The translations under genes were made by a program, and so were the position numbers. The notes beneath the pieces were generated by a model, which did no database searches, was not told where the DNA came from, and worked only from the letters and a program-made list of their open reading frames with translations. This document shows, one piece after another, positions 1-4,607 of a DNA stretch of 7,529 bases. This DNA comes from Candidatus Omnitrophota bacterium. Lineage in GTDB: Bacteria; Omnitrophota; Koll11; VGKN01. How positions within the stretch are numbered: the stretch's first letter is position 1; each line of letters starts with the position of its first letter. The stretch lies in contig VGKN01000070.1 of the NCBI GenBank assembly GCA_016867055.1, positions 1-7,529 on the forward strand, read 5' to 3'.

Positions 1-1
1 T

Positions 2-361
2 TTTTGTTGGGAGGTGGTTCGCTACGAAATTAAGTCTTTGGTGGAAACCCTTGATATCAAAGATGTCAATGGCAAAAAGCCCTTTGATTTAATCCCTTAT
101 TATAAAAGCAGTTACGATAAAAAAGTTTTGGCGCAAAAATATTTTAAAAATTCTTCTCTTTCGTCAAAAATTTCGCAAAGTTATATCTGGTCGGGAAGGG
201 CGGACTTGAACCGCCGACCTCGACGTCCCGAACGTCGCGCTCTAAGCCAAACTGAGCCACTTCCCGAATCTCCAAACAACGACTACTTTTTAACTCTGTG
301 TGCCTTACCTGACATTCGCTTTCTGCGCCTTCTTGCACGAATCTTTCTGGTCATCGCCTAA
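2..361 (+). CDS. Unidentified open frame, 5'-partial, running into the tRNA antisense
   Basis: This plus-strand frame is open from the left edge to a TAA at 359-361. Residues encoded before position about 187 look like ordinary protein (for example VVRYEIKSLVETLDI and KKPFDLIPYYKSSYDKK), with reasonable codon use. Everything after about 190 is the translation of the antisense strand of the tRNA gene; its SGRADLNRRPRRPERRAL peptide is a well-known artefact of reading through a tRNA. The true end, if the frame is a gene, is therefore uncertain. I do not recognise the family. The short WEVVRYEIK stretch is faintly like replication-initiation proteins of filamentous phages, but this is too little to assign. 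It is the only plus-strand candidate gene in the window. Confidence 0.25.
   Translation, partial: FCWEVVRYEIKSLVETLDIKDVNGKKPFDLIPYYKSSYDKKVLAQKYFKNSSLSSKISQSYIWSGRADLNRRPRRPERRALSQTEPLPESPNNDYFLTLCALPDIRFLRLLARIFLVIA
188..266 (-). tRNA. tRNA-Pro (anticodon CGG), CCA encoded
   Basis: The minus strand folds as a full cloverleaf. The acceptor stem is CGGGAAG/CTTCCCG (260-266 with 192-198), and the D arm is GCTC/GAGC with a GG-containing loop. The anticodon stem is CGACG/CGTCG with loop TTCGGGA, which puts anticodon CGG at 228-230. The variable region is 5 nt, and the T arm is GGCGG/CCGCC with loop TTCAAGT. Discriminator A lies at 191 and a genomically encoded CCA at 188-190. The anticodon reads the proline codon CCG. 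It is the last element of the left minus-strand unit, 16 nt after the basic small ORF. I see no separate promoter or clear intrinsic terminator for it. Confidence 0.97.
283..354 (-). CDS. Candidate arginine/lysine-rich micropeptide (23 aa)
   Basis: ATG at 354, stop TAG at 283-285. A purine-rich AAAAGGA sits 7 nt upstream of the ATG, a good Shine-Dalgarno. The product is extremely basic; after MTRKI it reads RARRRRKRMSGKAHRVKK, with more than half the residues Arg, Lys or His and no acidic residue. It starts 28 nt after the stop of the PEGA/HEAT lipoprotein gene and ends 16 nt before the tRNA, so it would be cotranscribed with both. The RRKRMSxKxHR core recalls small basic ribosome-associated proteins of the AURKAIP1/COX24 (bL37-like) type, but it is shorter than those and the likeness is from memory. 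It could instead be chance coding in a spacer. Confidence 0.45.
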   Translation of the reverse strand: MTRKIRARRRRKRMSGKAHRVKK

Positions 362-382
362 TCCTTTTAATAAGCCAATTCA

Positions 383-1597
383 TTAAATCCTCTCTAGCGT
401 GTCAATAGCATTATCAATGGTAATCTTAACATTCTTATTTCTTTCTTTTTTCTGCCTCTCTTTTAAATATGGAAGTGCCTCTTTAAATTTAAGTTCGCCC
501 ATCAGTTTTGCTGTGCTTAGCCTTGTAGCCCAACGGTTATCGTTCAAACGCTTTTTAAGCAGTTCTATAACGCCTTTATCTGCCAGTTCCTTTATCGCAT
601 TTGCTGATTCATCCCTTATCCGCAGGTTAAAATCTCTCAGTGTTCTTACAAGGTATGGGAGGGCAGATTTATCACCTATTTTTCTCAGCGCCGCAACTAC
701 CTCAAATCTTATATACTTATCATTAATTCTTTTTACAAGATATGGAACAGCATATTTATCTTTGAATTTTCCCAGCGCAACTGCGGTTGAGGCGCGTACT
801 GACGAATCCTTATCCCTTAAGAGTTTAACAAGCGCCTCAAGGCAAGTTTTATCACCAATAGCGCCGAGGGCCTCAGCGCTTGAGCCCCTTATGCGAAAAT
901 CCTTATCTCTTAGTAGCCTTACGAGATGGGGAACTGCCTCTTTTTCCTTTAAAACCTCAAGTTCATTAATTGCATGCCTTTTAACAGAAATATCCTTATC
1001 ATTTAAAAACTCTATAAGGGTATTCAAAGACTCTTTACCTGTAAGTATCCTTAGGGCATTTAGCGAGTTAGACCTAACTTGTGGCTCTCTATCCTTAAGT
1101 GCCTCCAAAAGACAAGGAACAGCCTCTTTTCTTCCCAGCATAGCGAGTCTAAGGGCGGCGTCTGCCCTCACGCTTGGGTCCTTGTCTTTTAAATATCTTA
1201 TATACAAATTGAGGCTTTCATCCTCTTCTTTTTTTATCTCCTCAATTGGCTTTTCCTCCTCCGCTACTTCTCTTTTTGAAAGATTATAAAAAAATCTCCT
1301 CTCATCGGTTATCTTCTTTGGATTTACATTATCAGAGATGATATCCACTGGAAAATATTCATACCTTGGTGCTTTTATCTTCTCAACTGTGCTTAATTCC
1401 TGATAACCCTCTTTAGCAAGTCTCAAAGCCACATAGCCATAAGAGGTAAATTCAAAACTAACAGGTGTAATCCCTTTCTCAGCACCATTAAAATATACCT
1501 TGGCGCCCTGAGGTTCTGAATCTATTGTTATTATTCTTTTAACACATCCTGTAGCTATCAAAATTATAAAAACAATCAAAATGAAACATTTTAGCAT
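383..1597 (-). CDS. Lipoprotein with PEGA domain and HEAT repeats
   Basis: A 404-aa protein. Residues 1-17 form a hydrophobic lipoprotein signal ending in ATG-C18, so it is probably lipid-anchored at Cys18. Residues about 22-67 match a PEGA-type domain (ITIDSEPQGAKVYFNGAEKG, then TPVSF and KEGYQE), a small beta module common in surface and periplasmic proteins. A charged linker rich in Glu and Lys follows (about 95-127). About nine HEAT repeats then run to the C terminus (128-404), with recurring DKDxxVRxxAxxALG and AVPxLVxxLRD motifs of the PBS-lyase/HEAT type. HEAT solenoids usually bind partner proteins, so a cell-envelope scaffold is plausible; the partner is unknown. The gene lies 21 nt after the exported coiled-coil gene, with AGAAGGGGA as ribosome binding site. 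Confidence 0.9.
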   Translation of the reverse strand: MLKCFILIVFIILIATGCVKRIITIDSEPQGAKVYFNGAEKGITPVSFEFTSYGYVALRLAKEGYQELSTVEKIKAPRYEYFPVDIISDNVNPKKITDERRFFYNLSKREVAEEEKPIEEIKKEEDESLNLYIRYLKDKDPSVRADAALRLAMLGRKEAVPCLLEALKDREPQVRSNSLNALRILTGKESLNTLIEFLNDKDISVKRHAINELEVLKEKEAVPHLVRLLRDKDFRIRGSSAEALGAIGDKTCLEALVKLLRDKDSSVRASTAVALGKFKDKYAVPYLVKRINDKYIRFEVVAALRKIGDKSALPYLVRTLRDFNLRIRDESANAIKELADKGVIELLKKRLNDNRWATRLSTAKLMGELKFKEALPYLKERQKKERNKNVKITIDNAIDTLERI

Positions 1598-1618
1598 AAA
1601 AATTCCCCTTCTCTTATT

Positions 1619-2116
1619 TTATTTGGAAATAGACCCCTCTATCAAACTCAATTTCTCATCTAATTTCATTACCTGGTCCTTTAGTCCGCTTATATCATGT
1701 TCAAGGGCTTCTAATCTTGCCTTCATATCAATTTCAAGGTCTTTATTTGCTGGTGTAAGTTGAGCCTGTTTTATAGAATTTAGGTCACTTTTGAGAAGAG
1801 TTATTTCATCCTTTAATGTATTTATATCTCCTTGCCTTTCAACGGTAAATTTTGTTTCGGATTCAGATGACTGCTTTGACACCATACCAACCGCATCCTT
1901 TAATTTCTTCATCTCATCCTTTAGAAAGGTTATGTCCTTCCTTATGGTCTCTATATCCTTGGTATGTTTTTCAAGCAGAGGCCTTGCCTCATATTCAAAT
2001 GGTGGTGTATACCCGTTTAATAATTTAGTCTTTTTTTCCTCAGCCAAGGCCTCATTATAGATAAAAATGCTAAAAATAACCTGAACAGTTACAAAGGGTA
2101 AAAAGATATTCTTCAT
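1619..2116 (-). CDS. Exported coiled-coil protein, function unknown
   Basis: A 165-aa protein. Residues 1-25 form a Sec-type signal peptide (MKN, hydrophobic core, cleavage after ALA before EEKK). No lipobox cysteine is present, so a free periplasmic product is expected. The mature part is highly charged with heptad-like spacing of Leu, Ile and Met in about 45-80, 97-117 and 125-163 (for example LKDEITLLKSDLNSIK and LKDQVMKLDEKLSLIE), predicting an elongated coiled coil and self-association. I recognise no named family. It begins 15 nt after the DUF72 stop and precedes the PEGA/HEAT lipoprotein by 21 nt. The tight spacing suggests the two envelope proteins are made together and may interact. 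Confidence 0.85.
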   Translation of the reverse strand: MKNIFLPFVTVQVIFSIFIYNEALAEEKKTKLLNGYTPPFEYEARPLLEKHTKDIETIRKDITFLKDEMKKLKDAVGMVSKQSSESETKFTVERQGDINTLKDEITLLKSDLNSIKQAQLTPANKDLEIDMKARLEALEHDISGLKDQVMKLDEKLSLIEGSISK

Positions 2117-2120
2117 ATAA

Positions 2121-2130
2121 CCTCCTCCTC
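2121..2130 (-). promoter_or_regulatory. Strong ribosome binding site of the coiled-coil gene
   Basis: The minus strand reads GAGGAGGAGG, 4 nt before the ATG at 2116. It is far stronger than the sites of its neighbours in this unit and fixes the start of the exported coiled-coil protein. It suggests a higher translation rate for that protein than for the DUF72 protein upstream. Confidence 0.8.
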
Positions 2131-2131
2131 T

Positions 2132-2866
2132 CTAATCCCTTAAAATACCCTTAAGAAACAAGGCATTTTTTACAGCATAAGCATTTGCATCATTGTTAAA
2201 ATAGATATAAACGTCTATCCCATTTTTTAAAAAGCCATTTATTTTTTGAGCAAAGCCGATTAGTTCTTCTTCTCTGTATTCAGAGCCATATAGCATTTCT
2301 TTTCCATGGAGTCTGATATATGCAAAGTCTGCTGTTTTTTCAAACACCAATGGAAAATCTGGCATACTGATTATACAAAATGCTACATTAAACTCTGTAA
2401 GTAGTCTAAACACCTCTTTACAAATCCAACTCTCATTCCTGAATTCAATTGACTTTTTTAATCTCTTGGGAAGTCTTTCAAGAAATTCTTTAAGGAGGTA
2501 GGTATTCTTCGAGAAGGCGGGGGGGAGCTGAAAAAGAAGAGGACCCAATCTTCCATTGAGTAGTGACATTCTCTTTAAAAAGGATTTAAGCAATCCATCA
2601 ATATTTTTAAGTTTTCTATAATGGGTTATCAGACGACTTGCCTTTACACTGAACAAAAAGTTTTTGCCTGTACTTTCTCTCCAACAATTAACCGCATTTT
2701 CGGAAGGCAAATGATAAAAACTGTTGTTTAATTCAACTGTGTTAAAATATTTACAATAATAGGAAAGTAATTCCCTTTTGGATAGTCCGGATGGATAAAA
2801 TCTGCCAAACCAGTGTTCGTAAAACCATCCCGATGTACCAATAAATGCCTTTCCAATTTTGGTCAT
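2132..2866 (-). CDS. DUF72 / YecE family protein
   Basis: A 244-aa protein that matches the DUF72 (YecE-like) family end to end. Motifs seen are GTSGW (10-14), FNTVELNNSFY (41-51), LGPLLFQLPP (107-116), EFRNESW (141-147), YIRLHG (183-188) and YFNND with nearby YAVKNA (222-235). Family members adopt a TIM-barrel-like fold. Their biochemical role is not established, and I assign none. Length is slightly below that of many members but no motif is missing. The ATG at 2866 has a stop codon immediately upstream in frame and no good Shine-Dalgarno. It overlaps the TGA of a 33-aa leader ORF (ATGA), so translation may depend on coupling. No signal peptide; probably cytosolic, unlike the two exported products that follow. 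Confidence 0.92.
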   Translation of the reverse strand: MTKIGKAFIGTSGWFYEHWFGRFYPSGLSKRELLSYYCKYFNTVELNNSFYHLPSENAVNCWRESTGKNFLFSVKASRLITHYRKLKNIDGLLKSFLKRMSLLNGRLGPLLFQLPPAFSKNTYLLKEFLERLPKRLKKSIEFRNESWICKEVFRLLTEFNVAFCIISMPDFPLVFEKTADFAYIRLHGKEMLYGSEYREEELIGFAQKINGFLKNGIDVYIYFNNDANAYAVKNALFLKGILRD

Positions 2867-2964
2867 TTAAGAAATGCTATCTTTAAAAATTTAACGATCT
2901 CTTCTTTTTTATGTCTTATCAGTAGGAGCCTATAACCTCTTTTATAAGCATAACTTTTTTTCAA
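2863..2964 (-). CDS. Candidate 33-aa leader ORF coupled to the DUF72 gene
   Basis: TTG start at 2964 preceded by AGGAAGG, 7 nt upstream. An in-frame TAA just before that site leaves no earlier start. The stop TGA at 2863-2865 overlaps the DUF72 ATG as ATGA, a classic translational-coupling arrangement. The peptide is basic and lacks proline: MKKSYAYKRGYRLLLIRHKK, then an amphipathic EEIVKFLKIAFLK tail. It fills most of the leader between the promoter at 3009-3037 and the DUF72 gene. No family is recognised. It may be a real small protein or only a device delivering ribosomes to the DUF72 start. A non-ATG start and short length keep confidence moderate. Confidence 0.45.
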   Translation of the reverse strand: MKKSYAYKRGYRLLLIRHKKEEIVKFLKIAFLK

Positions 2965-3008
2965 CTCCTTGCCTTCCTCTTATAGGATATTTTTTATATT
3001 TAAATAAT

Positions 3009-3037
3009 AGTTTATCATCTATGAATTTTACAGTCAA
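3009..3037 (-). promoter_or_regulatory. Sigma70-type promoter for the DUF72 to tRNA-Pro unit
   Basis: On the minus strand TTGACT (3032-3037) and TAAACT (3009-3014) are separated by exactly 17 bp, close to the vegetative consensus. Transcription would start near 3002. It lies just downstream of the terminator at 3064-3100, which insulates it from the riboswitch unit. The segment between here and 2866 is leader with the 33-aa ORF. Confidence 0.72.
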
Positions 3038-3063
3038 TAAAAACCTCGCTCGCTAAAAAAATG

Positions 3064-3100
3064 CTAAAAAAAATAAAAAGCACAGCCTTCTGCTGTGCTT
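3064..3100 (-). terminator. Intrinsic terminator of the glycine-zipper lipoprotein gene
   Basis: The minus strand forms AAGCACAGC/GCTGTGCTT, a perfect 9-bp stem with a 5-nt AGAAG loop (3078-3100). It is followed directly by a T-rich tract TTTATTTTTTTT. It sits 60 nt after the lipoprotein stop codon. The plus strand has no T tract after the hairpin, so the terminator is directional. Confidence 0.88.
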
Positions 3101-3101
3101 G

Positions 3102-3126
3102 TAAGGAGATTAGTTTTTTCTCCTTA
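3102..3126 (-). repeat. Inverted repeat just ahead of the terminator
   Basis: TAAGGAGA and TCTCCTTA form an 8-bp perfect inverted repeat with a 9-nt A/T-rich loop, one nucleotide from the terminator hairpin. It lacks its own T tract, so it is not an independent terminator on the minus strand. In the transcript the two hairpins would be adjacent at the 3' end and might protect the mRNA. Function is inference. Confidence 0.6.
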
Positions 3127-3159
3127 GGCGACTTCTTTCTTAAAAATTTTAAAGGGTGA

Positions 3160-3381
3160 TTATTCCTTTTCTAATATGAAATGCCCTATTGCAGCGCCAG
3201 TTGCTGCGCCTACAGTACCGCCTACTAAAGCTCCTGCCTCTGCTTCGCCAGACTGGTAACCAATTATAGCTCCTGCACCAGCCCCGATCAGGGTGCCTAT
3301 AGAGGCAGCCTTTTGGGTGGTGGTACACCCTGCTGAAAAAAGTAAGCTCAAGATTAAAACTGCTACAATTAAGTATCTCAT
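3160..3381 (-). CDS. Small glycine-zipper lipoprotein under c-di-GMP riboswitch control
   Basis: I prefer the ATG at 3381, giving 73 aa. It follows AGGAAAGGTGG at suitable spacing, and the product starts MRYLIVAVLILSLLFSAGC as a lipoprotein signal should. GTG codons at 3390-3393 would add four residues. The lipobox is SAG-C19. The mature chain is only about 55 residues: a short TTTQKAA linker, then a Gly/Ala-rich glycine zipper (IGTLIGAGAGAIIGYQSG and GALVGGTVGAATGAAIG) that would form a packed transmembrane or membrane-associated helical hairpin, ending FILEKE. It resembles glycine-zipper outer-membrane lipoproteins (17-kDa antigen/SlyB-like N-terminal part) without any extra domain. It is a single-gene unit between riboswitch and terminator. 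Lipidation and envelope location are inferred; its role is unknown. Confidence 0.88.
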   Translation of the reverse strand: MRYLIVAVLILSLLFSAGCTTTQKAASIGTLIGAGAGAIIGYQSGEAEAGALVGGTVGAATGAAIGHFILEKE

Positions 3382-3408
3382 CACTCTCACCACCTTTCCT
3401 AAAATTTA

Positions 3409-3435
3409 AAACCCACCATTTCGATTGGTGGGTTT
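3409..3435 (-). terminator. Riboswitch expression-platform hairpin
   Basis: AAACCCACCA/TGGTGGGTTT makes a perfect 10-bp stem with a 7-nt loop, followed on the minus strand by TAAATTTT. It lies between the aptamer (ending at 3455) and the lipoprotein ribosome binding site, where a conditional terminator belongs. The U tract is interrupted by AAA. The CCACC of its 5' arm could alternatively pair with GGTGG in the ribosome binding site, so control of translation is also possible. Confidence 0.7.
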
Positions 3436-3454
3436 GTTTAGTCCCTTTCTTTTT

Positions 3455-3624
3455 GCGGCAGCCCAGCTATCCTACCTTACTTGAGGACCTGAAGCTTTGC
3501 TCCGAATGCAGATATTTCTTTTTCTGCGGCTCGGAGTCCCGTACCGATTATTCGGTAATGTAGAACATCTATAAATTCTACATTTGGGACGCCCCATTCT
3601 TTCGAAATGGTTTGCCTTTTTCGC
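3455..3624 (-). promoter_or_regulatory. c-di-GMP-I (GEMM-I) riboswitch aptamer with a 90-nt insertion
   Basis: The minus strand opens with GGCAAACC (3609-3616), then a hairpin CCATTTC-GAAA-GAATGG with the typical GNRA loop, then GGGGC (3591-3595). After 90 inserted nt it resumes with GCAAAGC (3494-3500), a second helix with arms CAG/CTG and TCCT/AGGA, and GATAGCTGGGCTGCC to close the basal GGCA/TGCC stem (3457-3460 with 3613-3616). Joining the halves gives GGGGCGCAAAGC, against GGGACGCAAAGC in the Vibrio Vc2 aptamer. The residues corresponding to ligand contacts G20, A47 and C92 of Vc2 are all present; G at position 20 favours c-di-GMP over cGAMP. Without the insert the aptamer is about 80 nt, normal for the family. 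It controls the lipoprotein gene downstream. Confidence 0.88.
3501..3590 (-). other. Structured 90-nt insertion inside the riboswitch core
   Basis: Lies exactly between GGGGC and GCAAAGC of the aptamer. It folds as a unit on the minus strand. Helix one, GTCCC/GGGAC (3586-3590 with 3536-3540), encloses two hairpins: TGTAGAA/TTCTACA (3576-3582 with 3559-3565) and TACCGA/TCGGTA (3552-3557 with 3542-3547). Directly abutting it is helix two, TCCGA/TCGGA (3531-3535 with 3501-3505), with an inner GCAGA/TCTGC stem. Nearly all bases outside loops are paired. No coding potential is evident. Confidence 0.8.
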
Positions 3625-3645
3625 AAATTCTATCTATCTAAGATA

Positions 3646-3673
3646 AGTATAACATAAAAATTAAAAAAATCAA
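3646..3673 (-). promoter_or_regulatory. Sigma70-type promoter of the riboswitch-lipoprotein unit
   Basis: Minus-strand TTGATT (3668-3673) and TATACT (3646-3651) are 16 bp apart. Predicted transcription start is near 3639, about 15 nt before the aptamer begins, as expected for a riboswitch leader. It lies 28 nt beyond the stop of the 248-aa gene, so the lipoprotein has its own promoter. Confidence 0.75.
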
Positions 3674-3700
3674 GGATAGGATATTGCCTTAGGTAAGAGA

Positions 3701-4447
3701 TTAAGAGGTTTTATACATGTGGTCAACTATACGCAGAGAAACTAAGTCTATCTGGGTACGCACAGGCAACATACAGTTAGTAAGGAAAATCTCGCTCGAC
3801 ATATCTCTGATACTCTCAAGGTGGATCATCTTATTTGGATAACTGTCTAAGGGAGAAGGCATCTCCATATAATTTTTAAACGCATAAAGAGATAAGGAAA
3901 ACACATAGTCTCCTACCATATCCTTGCATAAATCACCCATCATACTGGCAAGGGTACAATCAATATTCTTCTCTGCCTCTTGGGGTATCTCTTGTCTTAG
4001 AAAATAAAAAACCCTGCAGAAAATAACACCATTGGTCTCTGCATTCGCTGTGTAAAGAACCTCTCTGTATTTATCTTTACTACGGCTCTTCTGCGCAAAT
4101 TCCAGTTCTAAATGCAAGAGTTTATCCTTCTCAAAATCTTCAAATTGGAGATATGACATAAGTGTTATTTTCTCAAGTTCCCTTGTGGAGATAATAAGGT
4201 CTGCTTGTTTCTGCCTTTGGCCCCTGTCCAGATTTGAGTAATAGGTTAATAGATAAAGTCTTAAAAAGATATAATAAAACCTCCTTGCAAATTCTGTGAT
4301 ATATTCATGCGATTTTTTAAATCTGGCGGTCTCTGCTTCAGATATTCCATATTTTTTTATCATCTCTTGTTCAACATATTTTGCAAGCCTATCCTTTTCA
4401 AATATTCTTTTTCTGAGTAACTCTTCATTGTCAACAATGTACTCCAT
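3701..4447 (-). CDS. Hypothetical protein, 248 aa, mostly helical
   Basis: I do not recognise this family. The ATG at 4447 is preceded by AAGGAAT, a fair ribosome binding site. No signal peptide is seen. The protein is rich in charged residues, with an aromatic/hydrophobic run (FYYIFLRLYLLTYY, 57-70) too punctuated by Arg to be a clear membrane span. Five cysteines (144, 164, 174, 225 and others nearby) do not form a recognisable metal motif. It lies 160 nt after ribE in the same direction, separated by a hairpin-rich spacer, so cotranscription with the riboflavin genes is uncertain. The riboswitch promoter starts 28 nt after its stop. Probably cytosolic; function unknown. Confidence 0.8.
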   Translation of the reverse strand: MEYIVDNEELLRKRIFEKDRLAKYVEQEMIKKYGISEAETARFKKSHEYITEFARRFYYIFLRLYLLTYYSNLDRGQRQKQADLIISTRELEKITLMSYLQFEDFEKDKLLHLELEFAQKSRSKDKYREVLYTANAETNGVIFCRVFYFLRQEIPQEAEKNIDCTLASMMGDLCKDMVGDYVFSLSLYAFKNYMEMPSPLDSYPNKMIHLESIRDMSSEIFLTNCMLPVRTQIDLVSLRIVDHMYKTS

Positions 4448-4475
4448 AAGTCTATTCCTTTTTTAATTAATACTT

Positions 4476-4496
4476 GGTAAACTTTCTTAGTTTACC
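4476..4496. repeat. Inverted repeat GGTAAAC/GTTTACC
   Basis: A perfect 7-bp inverted repeat with 7-nt spacer, about 28 bp ahead of the 248-aa gene start. Neither strand has a T tract after it, so it is not a standard terminator. It could be an operator-like palindrome or an RNA hairpin in the leader. Confidence 0.5.
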
Positions 4497-4510
4497 CCGC
4501 TCCTCGTAAA

Positions 4511-4554
4511 GCCCCCCTTCTTGCTTTCGCAAGAAAGCAGGGAAGATGGAGGGC
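4511..4554. repeat. Nested inverted repeat in the ribE downstream spacer
   Basis: An inner TTCTTGC/GCAAGAA stem with a TTTC loop (4518-4535) is nested in an outer GCCCCCC/GGAGGGC near-repeat with one mismatch (4511-4517 with 4548-4554). The GC-rich flanks stand out from the AT-rich surroundings, so it may be a dispersed palindromic repeat copy or a Rho-independent-like structure without a T tract. The rest of the 4448-4607 spacer contains no gene or promoter that I can support. Confidence 0.5.
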
Positions 4555-4607
4555 GATATTAAGATGTTTTTTTCAACACCCCATGCTTTAAGCACTGAGA
4601 GCAGGGT

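Noticed and set aside
144..338. Minus-strand 64-codon frame across the tRNA
   Set aside because: It is the translation of the tRNA itself (VGGSSPPFPTRYNF-type artefact) plus out-of-frame reading of the basic small ORF.
399..1289. Long plus-strand frame of 296 codons
   Set aside because: Antisense shadow of the PEGA/HEAT lipoprotein; Ser/Leu-rich composition arises from the reverse complement of Lys/Glu-rich repeats.
4546..4580. Promoter-like TTGAAA and TAATAT on the minus strand after ribE
   Set aside because: Spacing is only about 9 bp, too short for a sigma70 promoter.
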